In this document: one piece after another, positions 25,103 to 33,948 of the stretch
Layout of the letters: each line of letters starts with the position of its first letter
Position numbering within the stretch: the stretch's first letter is position 1
The notes under the pieces: generated by a model
Told to the model about the DNA's origin: nothing
Databases searched by the model: none
What the model saw: only the letters and a program-made list of their open reading frames with translations
NCBI GenBank assembly: GCA_016873775.1
Contig: VGWC01000017.1
Location: 1 to 37,559, forward strand
Direction of reading: 5' to 3'
DNA length: 37,559 nt
Source of the DNA: Ignavibacteria bacterium
GTDB taxonomy: Bacteria > Bacteroidota > Ignavibacteria > UBA10030 > F1-140-MAGs086
Position numbers and translations under genes: made by a program

Positions 25103-27187
25103 GTGAAAAATTTTTCCCTCCGAATATTCTCACTGGTGTTTATCTGTATGACTATTTCTGGCTCTGATGATAAACGCACTTCGAATTTACAAGTTCAACG
25201 CTTGGAAATTGAAGGAAACGAATCGTTCAGTACGGAAGAAATTCTCAATCTTTTTTCTACACGGGAAACTCCTTGGTGGGGCACGCAAATAGCGTTTTCT
25301 CTCTTCGGTGATAAAATCGGAAGTCCTCCATCATATTTTGAAAGCGTAGCATTTGATGCGGATGTTGAGCGGTTGAAAAATTATTATCGCGAAAACGGAT
25401 TTCCGGATATTGAAATTTTACACGATTTGAAAAAAAACATTACAAAACAAACGATAACAATATCTTTGAAGATCAATGAACATTCTCCTCTTCGTGTTGA
25501 TTCGGTTGTGTTCCTTGGCGTCGAAGATATTGATTCGACGTTGCGAAATGAAATACTTTCTCATTCCATTCTCAAGAAAAATGCACGCTTTGTCAATAGT
25601 GATGTGAATCGAGAAGTGAACCGCATACTCACACTGTTTCAAGACAACGGGTATCCACACGCAGAATTTGTGAAAGATAGTTCTTCCCTTTCTCGGTACG
25701 TATCAACGAACAGCATTGTCGCTCGGTTGTACTTTATTCATAAAAAAAAATTTACATTTGGTTCATTGACATTTGACATCACGCAACATTCGAACGATAC
25801 AGTCAGCAGAGAAGTTTTCATAAAACAAATCGGAATCGCAAAGGGTGAATTATTCAGTAACGAAAAGAGAGCGCGCGGAGAACGGAATTTGAACCGTTTA
25901 GGAATTTTTGAAGCCGCTCGCATTGATGCACAGTTTCCTCAAGATGGAAACAAAGCGTTTGAAATTCCTTTGACCGTTGTCGGAAAACTTAGACCTAAGC
26001 ACGATATTGCGCCGGAACTATCGCTTTCAGACGAGAACAATGCGTTCAATATTGGACTTGGCGGAGGATATACGGATAGAAATTTTTACGGAGAAGCAAG
26101 AAATTTTCGTTCGCGTTTGATATTTCGGTTTCAATCGTTGCAAACGTGGAATTTTCAAAAACTTGCTCTTCGAGAGCGTTCTGTTGTTGGAAGTATTGAT
26201 TTAACTTTTTCCGTGTCGCAACCGTACGTATTTATGCAATCCCTTACCGGGAATACCAGCGTTACGTTTCGTGTTGAAAAACAACGCGAGTACATACAGA
26301 ATATTATCCGCAGCAATCTTGGTTTTACAAATCAATTTGCTGCATTCACCCAAGGTTTTTTCGAATGGTCGCTCGAGCGTTCGCAAGTAGAATTTCTTTC
26401 CGATTCATCGAAGAGAGCAAGCCAGAACATTTTGGAACAAGAAGATACAAAACCGCAATTCAATTCTATTTTGAGCGGAACGTTGCAACGCGATAAAACG
26501 AATGATATTTTTTCTCCCACGAAAGGATTTTTTCACTCGATTACGATGGAAGAATCGGGAGTGCTTCCGCTCCTTGTACGAAATCTACAACCCGATTTAC
26601 CATTCACCCAATATTACAAAATTACTATGCTGGGAAGATGGTATTTTGAAACCGGAAAAAATAAATTTTCGACTCTTGCATTCAAGTTAAAAACCGGTTA
26701 CCAAAATAAATACGGAGAAAGTTATAGCAACAGCGAGCGATTGATACCATTGAACAGAAGGTTTTTTTCCGGCGGAAGCGGAAGTGTTCGGGGATGGCGC
26801 TCTCGGGAATTGGGCGCAATGAATAAGGATTTGCTTCCTTTAGGAGGAAATGTTTTATTTGAAACGAACATTGAAGAACGAATCAATGTATTCAAAGGAT
26901 TTGGAAAATTTTGGTTCGTTGATGTCAGCCATATTTGGACTGTGTTTTTTTTAGATGCAGGAACTGTTTGGCGTAAAGAACGCGACATACAACTTTCCGA
27001 TATTGCAGTTGCAACGGGATTTGGAATTCGTTATGATACGTTTTTTGGTCCGTTCCGATTTGATATCGGATACAAAGCATACGACCCGAATGAACATAAA
27101 GGAAAACAAACGATTTTTCAAAAGAAATTTTTCGGCGAAACGTTTAAGCATGCGGTCTACCATTTTGGTATTGGGCATGCGTTTTGA
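25103..27187 (+). CDS. Omp85 superfamily outer-membrane protein (BamA/TamA-like)
   Basis: The protein (about 694 residues) starts with a signal peptide (VKNFSLRIFSLVFICMTISG). It has several POTRA-type repeats (LQVQRLEIEGNESFSTEEIL; LRVDSVVFLGVEDIDSTL; FTFGSLTFDITQ) and then a C-terminal 16-strand-type barrel, ending in alternating aromatic residues (HAVYHFGIGHAF). The loop-6 motif is present as GSGSVRGWRSRELG (VRGW in place of VRGF/Y). This architecture folds or translocates proteins at the outer membrane. It is more TamA-like in POTRA number, but BamA cannot be excluded. I chose GTG 25103; a TTG at 25070 lies in the terminator hairpin. The delta' gene starts 22 bases after the stop. Confidence 0.88.
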   Translation: MKNFSLRIFSLVFICMTISGSDDKRTSNLQVQRLEIEGNESFSTEEILNLFSTRETPWWGTQIAFSLFGDKIGSPPSYFESVAFDADVERLKNYYRENGFPDIEILHDLKKNITKQTITISLKINEHSPLRVDSVVFLGVEDIDSTLRNEILSHSILKKNARFVNSDVNREVNRILTLFQDNGYPHAEFVKDSSSLSRYVSTNSIVARLYFIHKKKFTFGSLTFDITQHSNDTVSREVFIKQIGIAKGELFSNEKRARGERNLNRLGIFEAARIDAQFPQDGNKAFEIPLTVVGKLRPKHDIAPELSLSDENNAFNIGLGGGYTDRNFYGEARNFRSRLIFRFQSLQTWNFQKLALRERSVVGSIDLTFSVSQPYVFMQSLTGNTSVTFRVEKQREYIQNIIRSNLGFTNQFAAFTQGFFEWSLERSQVEFLSDSSKRASQNILEQEDTKPQFNSILSGTLQRDKTNDIFSPTKGFFHSITMEESGVLPLLVRNLQPDLPFTQYYKITMLGRWYFETGKNKFSTLAFKLKTGYQNKYGESYSNSERLIPLNRRFFSGGSGSVRGWRSRELGAMNKDLLPLGGNVLFETNIEERINVFKGFGKFWFVDVSHIWTVFFLDAGTVWRKERDIQLSDIAVATGFGIRYDTFFGPFRFDIGYKAYDPNEHKGKQTIFQKKFFGETFKHAVYHFGIGHAF

Positions 27188-27209
27188 TGTTTGAAAGAGA
27201 AGCGTACAA

Positions 27210-28367
27210 ATGTCTTGGAAAAATATTATTGGACAGCAACGAGTAAAAGAAATATTACAACGTGCATACGAAAGCAATCATCTTGCGCACGCATATCTTT
27301 TTTATGGACCGGAAGGATGCGGCAAAGAAGCAACAGCTATGGAATTTGCAAAGGTTCTCAATTGCGAACGAAACAATGGTGAAGCGTGTGATACATGCGA
27401 AACGTGCAAACAGATTCAGCGTTTGCAGCACCCCAATATCAAAATAGTATTTGCACTTCCTGGTTCAAGTTCCAAAGAAGAAAACAGTTCGGAAAAAACA
27501 ACGCGGGGAAATCCCGAATCGTATTCTCATCTTTCCGAAGAAATCATCGAAGAGATTCACGAACAGATAGAGCGAAAAGCGGAGAATCCATATTTTCACA
27601 TTCAAATTCCCAAAGCAAAAGAAATATTGATAAAAAGTGTCCGCGAAATCATTCGTGAACTTTCACTCACACAGTTTTCTAGAGGGACGAGAGTGATTAT
27701 TGTATTTGATGCGCATCTCATTAATGAAGAAGCGGCTAATGCATTCTTAAAAACATTGGAAGAACCGCCGCGCTCGACTGTAATTATTTTAACAACGCTG
27801 AGAAAAGATAAAATACTTCAGACAATTGTTTCCCGATGTCAACAGATTCCGTTTGAATTGTTAAAAGGGAGCGAAATTGCATCGGCAATTATCGAACGAA
27901 AGCCAGTTTCTCCTTCACACGCAAATCTTATAGCGCAACTTGCAAACGGAAGTTACGCGCGCGCACTCGAATTGCTCGAAGAAAAACTGATGGAACGGCG
28001 CACGCATCTTCTGAATTTTCTTCGCATCATCGCTTCAAAAAGCGATGACGAAATAGTTGAAGTTGCGGAAAATATTTCAAAAGATTTTTCCCGAGAAGAA
28101 CTTGTTCAATATCTTTTCCTGATGTTAGTTTGGTTTCGAGATGTGATGATGATGCAATGCAATGGCACAATTATTAACATTGACCAAAAGGAAACATTGA
28201 TGCGATTGATGCAACGATACCCAAACATCAATTCAGCATACGCTGCGAAACGCATCGAGCAAACTCTTTCGGAAATTGATAAAAATGTCTATGCGCGTTT
28301 ACTGATTACTTCACTTGCGTTGGATTTACGAACGCTTTTTTTGGATTCTGCTGTAATTGTACAATGA
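27210..28367 (+). CDS. holB: DNA polymerase III clamp-loader delta' subunit
   Basis: The 385-residue AAA+ protein begins WKNIIGQQRVKEILQRAY and has YGPEGCGKEATA as a P-loop in which the usual Thr/Ser after Lys39 is Glu40. A C-x8-C-x2-C-x2-C zinc site lies in NCERNNGEACDTCETCK, and the SRC motif in TIVSRCQQIPF is present. The changed P-loop argues for the non-hydrolysing delta' subunit rather than DnaX. Between the zinc site and the second half there is a charged insert (SSSKEENSSEKTTRGN, about residues 90-105). A C-terminal collar-like helical region follows. Its TGA overlaps the metG ATG (ATGA), pointing to coupled translation. Confidence 0.88.
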   Translation: MSWKNIIGQQRVKEILQRAYESNHLAHAYLFYGPEGCGKEATAMEFAKVLNCERNNGEACDTCETCKQIQRLQHPNIKIVFALPGSSSKEENSSEKTTRGNPESYSHLSEEIIEEIHEQIERKAENPYFHIQIPKAKEILIKSVREIIRELSLTQFSRGTRVIIVFDAHLINEEAANAFLKTLEEPPRSTVIILTTLRKDKILQTIVSRCQQIPFELLKGSEIASAIIERKPVSPSHANLIAQLANGSYARALELLEEKLMERRTHLLNFLRIIASKSDDEIVEVAENISKDFSREELVQYLFLMLVWFRDVMMMQCNGTIINIDQKETLMRLMQRYPNINSAYAAKRIEQTLSEIDKNVYARLLITSLALDLRTLFLDSAVIVQ

Positions 28368-30442
28368 ACAACACAAAGAAAATTTTAGTTACTGCTGCAC
28401 TTCCGTATGCAAACGGAAAAATTCATCTCGGTCATTTGGCTGGAGCGTATTTACCTGCTGATATTTATGTTCGGTATCAACGCGCGATGAAACGTGATGT
28501 TGTGTTTATTTGCGGCTCGGATGAACACGGCGTTCCGATTACGATTACAGCGGAAAAGGAAAACACCACGCCCAAAAACGTTGTTGACAAAGTTCACGAA
28601 CTCAATAAATCTGCGTTTGAGAAGTGCGGAATGTCGTTTGATAATTATTCACGCACATCGCTCCCGCTTCATCACGAAACTGCAAAAGAATTCTTTCAGA
28701 AATTTTATCATCAAAAAATTCTTGTTGAAAAAAAAGAGCAACAATTTTTTGATGAGAAGAAACAAAAATTTCTTCCCGATAGATATGTGGAAGGAATTTG
28801 TCCCGTCTGCACAAATCCTGAAGCGCGCGGCGACCAATGCGAAAAGTGCGGCTCGTATTACAATGCATCAGAATTAAAAAATCCGAAAAGTAAATTGAGC
28901 GGCGAAACTCCGACACTCCGCAATACAACGCATTTTTATTTTCCGTTGGGAAATTATCAGAAACGTTTGGAAGAATATTTGAAAGCGAGTTCGGAAAAAG
29001 AACAATGGAAAGACAATGTGTTGAATGCGTGTAAAGGTTGGTTCCATGATGGTTTACGTGATAGAGCAGTTACGCGCGATTTGGATTGGGGCGTTTATGT
29101 TCCGCTCGATGGTTACGAAAATAAAGTTCTATACGTGTGGTTTGAAGCCGTGCTTGGTTATATCTCTTCGACAAAAGAATGGAGCAAAAATATTGGCAAC
29201 GAAAATTCGTGGAAAGAATATTGGCAAAACGAAAACACGAAATACGTTGCATTCATTGGAAAAGATAATATCGTGTTTCACTGCATAGTTTTTCCCGCGA
29301 TGATTATGGCATGGAATGATATCAGCGATGTGAAATATGTTTTGCCCGCGAATGTTCCCGCGAATGAGTTTTTGAATTTTGAAGGACAAAAATTTTCCAA
29401 AAGTAAACATTGGGGAATTGATGTTGATGATTTTCTCTCGGAGTTTCCAGCGGATATCCTTCGGTATGCGCTTTCAGGAATTTTGCCGGAGAATGCAGAT
29501 TCGGATTTTTACTGGAAAGATTTTCAAGCGCGAGTGAATGGTGAACTTGCGGATATTCTCGGGAATTTTATTCATCGCACGCTGACGTTTCTCCATAAAA
29601 ATTTTGATGGAAAAATTCCCCAATGCAGTGAACTTACTGAACTTGATTTGCAGTTGATTTCATTACTCGAAACCACTCCCGATGTTGCGGGAAAATATTT
29701 TGATGCGTACAAATTTCGTGATGGAATAATTGAAGTAATGAATCTCGCACGATTTGCGAATAAATATTTTAACGATAGCGCGCCATGGAGTTCGTTGAAA
29801 AATAATCCGAAACAATGCGCGACTGCCTTAAATCTTTGCGTTCAAACAATTCGCTCGCTCGCAATTTTGTTTGAACCAATAATTCCGTTCACGGTGCAAA
29901 AAATTTTCAAGATGTTGAACATAAAAAATTCTATGCGCGAAACTTCTTGGGAAAGTGCGAAAGAATTGCGATTAAATGAAGGACATCCGCTTCAACAACC
30001 GGAAATATTGTTCTCAAAAATTGAAGACGAAACGATAGAAAAAATTTTAAATCGAATGGAACAACAAACCAATACTTCAACAAGCCATCAAGCAAACAGG
30101 CGAGTGAGCGAACCAGCAAAAATCTCCATTGAAGACTTCAGGAAAATTGAATTGCGTGTTGCAAAAATTCTCTCGTGCGAACAAGTGCCGAAATCCAAAA
30201 AATTACTGAAAATTAAAGTAACTCTCGGAACCGAAGAACGACAAATACTTGCTGGTGTTGCGGAGCATTACAAACCTGAAGAGTTAATCGGAAAAACGAT
30301 TATCGTTGTTGCAAATCTCGAAGCGGCAAAACTGATGGGAGAAGAATCGCAAGGAATGATGCTTGCGGCTTCGGATAACAACAGTAATCTGTGTTTTGTT
30401 ACAACTGCAAAAGAAATGCACGCAGGAAGTTTAGTGAAATAA
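28364..30442 (+). CDS. metG: Methionyl-tRNA synthetase with C-terminal tRNA-binding domain
   Basis: The 692-residue product charges tRNA-Met. It starts with the class I core LPYANGKIHLGHLAGAY (HIGH as HLGH). The zinc knuckle follows, CPVCTNPEARGDQCEKCG, and DNIVFHCIVFPAM and the KMSKS loop as KFSKS (residues 343-347). An alpha-helical anticodon domain then leads to a low-complexity linker at about 566-586 (EQQTNTSTSHQANRRVSEPA). Last comes an EMAP/Trbp-type tRNA-binding domain (FRKIELRVAKILSCEQVPKS). The linker is encoded by octamer-like repeats. It overlaps the delta' gene by four bases and is followed by a 75-base gap before the next gene. Confidence 0.96.
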   Translation: MNNTKKILVTAALPYANGKIHLGHLAGAYLPADIYVRYQRAMKRDVVFICGSDEHGVPITITAEKENTTPKNVVDKVHELNKSAFEKCGMSFDNYSRTSLPLHHETAKEFFQKFYHQKILVEKKEQQFFDEKKQKFLPDRYVEGICPVCTNPEARGDQCEKCGSYYNASELKNPKSKLSGETPTLRNTTHFYFPLGNYQKRLEEYLKASSEKEQWKDNVLNACKGWFHDGLRDRAVTRDLDWGVYVPLDGYENKVLYVWFEAVLGYISSTKEWSKNIGNENSWKEYWQNENTKYVAFIGKDNIVFHCIVFPAMIMAWNDISDVKYVLPANVPANEFLNFEGQKFSKSKHWGIDVDDFLSEFPADILRYALSGILPENADSDFYWKDFQARVNGELADILGNFIHRTLTFLHKNFDGKIPQCSELTELDLQLISLLETTPDVAGKYFDAYKFRDGIIEVMNLARFANKYFNDSAPWSSLKNNPKQCATALNLCVQTIRSLAILFEPIIPFTVQKIFKMLNIKNSMRETSWESAKELRLNEGHPLQQPEILFSKIEDETIEKILNRMEQQTNTSTSHQANRRVSEPAKISIEDFRKIELRVAKILSCEQVPKSKKLLKIKVTLGTEERQILAGVAEHYKPEELIGKTIIVVANLEAAKLMGEESQGMMLAASDNNSNLCFVTTAKEMHAGSLVK
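30065..30120 (+). repeat. Octamer-type repeat inside metG
   Basis: The linker-coding stretch reads as successive 8-base units CAACAAGC, CATCAAGC, AAACAGGC, GAGTGAGC and GAACCAGC (30078-30117), preceded by ACAAACCAATA. That opening and the AAGC-rich style match the right half of the ftsA/ftsZ element (4229-4254). The frame stays open and supplies a Thr/Ser/Gln/Asn-rich linker. Confidence 0.65.
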
Positions 30443-30449
30443 AAAAAAC

Positions 30450-30485
30450 TTGTTATTTAGAACGAAGTGAGGAATCTTCTTTAAC
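30450..30485. repeat. Possible dispersed-repeat remnant after metG
   Basis: The gap between metG and the next gene contains TGTTATTTAGAACGAAGTGA followed by GGAATCTTCTTTAA. It resembles a repeat I remember from many bacterial genomes (TGTCATTTCGAACGAAGTGA and relatives). Only one copy is in the window and no hairpin partner is visible, so this rests on memory. I see nothing else in the gap. Confidence 0.4.
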
Positions 30486-30517
30486 AAACACGATACTTTA
30501 TTAGAAACAGTAATTTG

Positions 30518-31108
30518 ATGATTATTTTATTTTTCTTTCTCTCTGTATTTCCTCAGCAAGAATTTTCTTCCTTCGATGAAGTAATTCTTTGGCACATGCA
30601 GCATAAAAAAGAAATGCACGCGTTCGATTATTACAAACTCGTGTTTCAAAGTTCATTTGGTCCGGAACACATAGGAAATGATTCATTGCAAATTTTCGGA
30701 ATGTTGCAACAAGAAATGAAAGAACAAAGCACCATGAAAACCGATTCCGCGGAACAATTGCTTGAGCCAATTTCGGAAGATGGAGAACTTGTGCGCATTA
30801 ATCTTCGTCCGTTTCGCGATGCACAATTATCGTTGCGTTCTCTTTCTCGCGCAGTGTATTTCACTGCGAAGGAATTGCAGCAAGATACATTGTTATTTCG
30901 CAAACAGTGGCGAAATGTTTTGCAGTTACGTGAAGACAAAAAGATTACGATTGATGACAGAGATTTGAACGTCATTAACGATGCATTTTTGAGCAAAGGA
31001 TTTATTTTTCCTATGCATCACTCGTGGGAATACCAGCAGGCGAATAATCCATCGTATCGAGTTGTGAAGCGTTCGCTGTTCGAAAAGTTGTGTAAAAAAG
31101 TGCAATAA
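30518..31108 (+). CDS. Conserved hypothetical exported protein
   Basis: The 196-residue product has a short hydrophobic N-terminus (MIILFFFLSVFP) that could be a signal peptide, then a helical, soluble-looking body. A segment reading FDYYKLVFQSSFGPEHIGND and a later PISEDGELVRINLRPF resemble a family of uncharacterised proteins I recall with a YKL-x-x-Q-x-x-x-G-x-EH core; no Pfam name comes to mind and no catalytic motif is certain, though the conserved-looking Glu-His and Arg could be functional. I chose ATG 30518; a TTG one codon earlier is possible. It lies 8 bases before the peptidase-MA/barrel gene, suggesting co-expression. Confidence 0.7.
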   Translation: MIILFFFLSVFPQQEFSSFDEVILWHMQHKKEMHAFDYYKLVFQSSFGPEHIGNDSLQIFGMLQQEMKEQSTMKTDSAEQLLEPISEDGELVRINLRPFRDAQLSLRSLSRAVYFTAKELQQDTLLFRKQWRNVLQLREDKKITIDDRDLNVINDAFLSKGFIFPMHHSWEYQQANNPSYRVVKRSLFEKLCKKVQ

Positions 31109-31116
31109 TTTCCGCA

Positions 31117-33948
31117 ATGCGAATTTCCCTTTTCATAGTTATTTCTTTGCTTGTCGTTGAACAATCTTTAGCGCAATTTTTTTCTTTTGGAAGAAATAAA
31201 GTGCAGTACACGGAATTTGATTGGCACGTTTTGAAGACGGAACATTTTGACGTGTACTATTATCCTGAAATGGAAGAACTCGCGCGTATCGGTGCGCAAT
31301 ACGCGGAAGAAAGTTATATTCATTTGATACAGAAATTTAATCACAATGTTTCGTTGCGAATTCCACTTGTCTTTTACAGTTCACACTTACATTTCGAACA
31401 AACGAATATCAGTTCAGGACTCATTCCCGAAGGCGTTGGTGGTTTTTTTGAATTTCTGAAAGGTCGAGTTGTCATTCCGTTTAATGGCTCGCTTGCGCAA
31501 TTTCATCACGTGATTCGCCACGAATTAGTGCATGTGTTTATGCACAGCAAAGTCAATCGGATATTGCTTGACCATCGTATTGCCCAAGACCGTTTGCCAC
31601 CGTTGTGGTTCACGGAAGGACTTGCGGAATATTGGTCAACATCGTGGGATATACAAGCGGAAATGTTGTTGCGCGATGCTACGATGAATAGTTATATAGT
31701 TCCATTATCTACAATGGACAAGATTTCGGGAACGTTTTTGATGTATAAAGAAGGTCAAGCAATATTGGAATTTTTAAGCAAGAATTATGGCGAAGAAAAA
31801 ATTTTGTTGTTAATGGAAAACTTTTGGCGCTCCGCTTCTTTTCAAGAAGTGTTTCGCTATACCGTTGGAATGAATTACGAAGAATTTGATAACGCGTGGA
31901 TGTATTCTTTAAAGAAAAAATATTTTCCTTTGCTCTCGAAGAATGATTTTGTGAATAATTCTTCTACGAAGTTAACGACAGAAGGATTCAATTCAAAACC
32001 TGTTTTTTTTCGAAGAGATAATGTGCGCGAAATTTATTTTGTAGGAAATTATAGCGGCTATACAGGAATCTATCGTATAGCACTTGATTCGGTGTTGTAC
32101 GACAAAAACATCTTGCCCCGGAAACCCGAACTCATTATAGAAGGAGAAACATCGGAAGAGTATGAAGTTTTTCATTTTTTTCAAAGCAAAATAGATGTAT
32201 CTGCGGACGGAACGCTTGTGTTTGTAACCAAAAAAGGAGAATCCGATGCGCTTCATCTTTTTGATGTACAGTCAAATACAATGATTGCGACGTATCAATT
32301 TGAAAATATTGTTCTCATTACCTCTCCGTCGTTTTCCTTTACATGCGATGAAATAGTTTTTTGCGCTGTGGATAAATCTGGATTCAGCGATGTGTATGTT
32401 TTCAATGTTCGTGATGAACAACTTCGAAAAATTACTGATGATATGTACGATGACCGCGACCCCGTATTTTCAAATGATGGAAATTATATTTTCTTTTCTA
32501 GCGACAGAACTACGTTCGGTTCAAAAGGATACTACAATATATTCTCTATTGATTTCAAGAGCGGAAGTATTGAATATGTAACACACGGAGAACATAATTT
32601 CAGTAGTCCTTCATTTTCTGACGATGGAAGTCAATTAAGTTTTGTTTCTGACATTGGCGGCGCGCGCAATATCTATACGATGAAAACAAGTCAATTTTCT
32701 GATTCATCCCGATACGAAATGTCTATAACGAAAATTACCAACTTTGTAACCGCTGCATTTGACCCAACGTTCACCGATAGTAATGAAATAATATTTTCTT
32801 CATTCGATAATTATCGTTTTCAATTGAATGCGCTTGCACTTTCTGAAATTCATGATTCATCAATGAAAGAAATGACGATGAACATTCTTCCTTCATCAAC
32901 ACATTGGATTTCTCAGACGTATCACGATGGAGCAGGAACAGAGTCAAAAAAATACCGCGGTGAATATGCGATTGATATTGCACAAAGTCAGGTATCAACG
33001 CAACCGTTTTTCGGAACTGTTGGCGGTGCGTTTGTTGGTTTGAGTGATATACTCGGAAACGATAGATATAATTTTCTCGTGTTCAATACTGCGCAAACTC
33101 GGAATGAAGTTCTCAATAGTTTTAACATTGTCATTTCGAAAACATCATTGGAAAAGCGCGCCAATTACCATTATGGAATATTTCGTTTTTCGGGACCACG
33201 TTATGATTTAACAGATCCGGATTTGTTTTTTTATGAACGCTTATTTGGAGGATTTTTTGATTTGAGTTATCCACTCTCGACATTTCAGCGTGTAGAGCTT
33301 TCGATGAGCGTTTTGAATTCCAGCAAAGGAATTTTTGAAAATATCAGTGAACGAAAAGCGTTGTTTATCTCAAATGGCGTCAGTTATGTTTTCGATAATT
33401 CTTTATGGGGACAAAGCGGACCGATTGATGGAACACGTTTTATGACAATTCTTGCGTACACCACAGATGTGCAGAATTCCAATGCTAATTATATTTCATT
33501 CAGTTTCGATTACAGAAAATATTTTCGACTTACACAACGTTCATCGTTCGCAATTCGTGCGTGGACATTCTTAAACGAAGGACAGGAAGCGCGGAGATTT
33601 TTTATGGGAGGAAGTTGGGATTTACGAGGTTATCGTCGTTGGTCTTTGCGCGGAACAAAACTGTGGCTGCTTTCTCAAGAACTTCGATTTCCGTTGGTTG
33701 ATGAACTCACGCTGCGTTTTCCGATTGGCGGTGCATCATTTGCATTTCGCGGCGCTGTGTTTTTTGATGTTGGAAGTGTATGGGATAAAGAATACAAGCA
33801 AACATTTGGAAGTGTTGGCATCGGCGCTCGCTTAAATTTAGGAAATGTGGTTGTGCTTCGTTACGATATCGGAAAAAAACTGGAACCCAATCTTTCGAAA
33901 TTTAGTAGCGGTTTATTCTATCAGTTTTTTTTCGGATGGGATTTTTAA
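31117..33948 (+). CDS. Peptidase MA - beta-propeller - Omp85-type barrel fusion protein
   Basis: The 943-residue product has a signal peptide (RISLFIVISLLVVEQSLAQ) and three parts. Residues about 30-270 are a peptidase-MA-like gluzincin: HELVH (135-139), with the third ligand expected at Glu167 in WFTEGLAEYWS. About 280-600 are TolB/PD40-like propeller repeats (SADGTLVFVTKKG, FSNDGNYIFFSSD, FSDDGSQLSFVSD). The last part (about 620-943) is a beta-barrel-like region with GGSWDLRGYRRWSLRG, close to the Omp85 loop-6 RGY motif, and the end FYQFFFGWDF. No POTRA domain is seen. The likely site is the outer membrane with the protease part in the periplasm. Substrate unknown. Its TAA overlaps the next ATG by one base. 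Confidence 0.8.
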   Translation: MRISLFIVISLLVVEQSLAQFFSFGRNKVQYTEFDWHVLKTEHFDVYYYPEMEELARIGAQYAEESYIHLIQKFNHNVSLRIPLVFYSSHLHFEQTNISSGLIPEGVGGFFEFLKGRVVIPFNGSLAQFHHVIRHELVHVFMHSKVNRILLDHRIAQDRLPPLWFTEGLAEYWSTSWDIQAEMLLRDATMNSYIVPLSTMDKISGTFLMYKEGQAILEFLSKNYGEEKILLLMENFWRSASFQEVFRYTVGMNYEEFDNAWMYSLKKKYFPLLSKNDFVNNSSTKLTTEGFNSKPVFFRRDNVREIYFVGNYSGYTGIYRIALDSVLYDKNILPRKPELIIEGETSEEYEVFHFFQSKIDVSADGTLVFVTKKGESDALHLFDVQSNTMIATYQFENIVLITSPSFSFTCDEIVFCAVDKSGFSDVYVFNVRDEQLRKITDDMYDDRDPVFSNDGNYIFFSSDRTTFGSKGYYNIFSIDFKSGSIEYVTHGEHNFSSPSFSDDGSQLSFVSDIGGARNIYTMKTSQFSDSSRYEMSITKITNFVTAAFDPTFTDSNEIIFSSFDNYRFQLNALALSEIHDSSMKEMTMNILPSSTHWISQTYHDGAGTESKKYRGEYAIDIAQSQVSTQPFFGTVGGAFVGLSDILGNDRYNFLVFNTAQTRNEVLNSFNIVISKTSLEKRANYHYGIFRFSGPRYDLTDPDLFFYERLFGGFFDLSYPLSTFQRVELSMSVLNSSKGIFENISERKALFISNGVSYVFDNSLWGQSGPIDGTRFMTILAYTTDVQNSNANYISFSFDYRKYFRLTQRSSFAIRAWTFLNEGQEARRFFMGGSWDLRGYRRWSLRGTKLWLLSQELRFPLVDELTLRFPIGGASFAFRGAVFFDVGSVWDKEYKQTFGSVGIGARLNLGNVVVLRYDIGKKLEPNLSKFSSGLFYQFFFGWDF

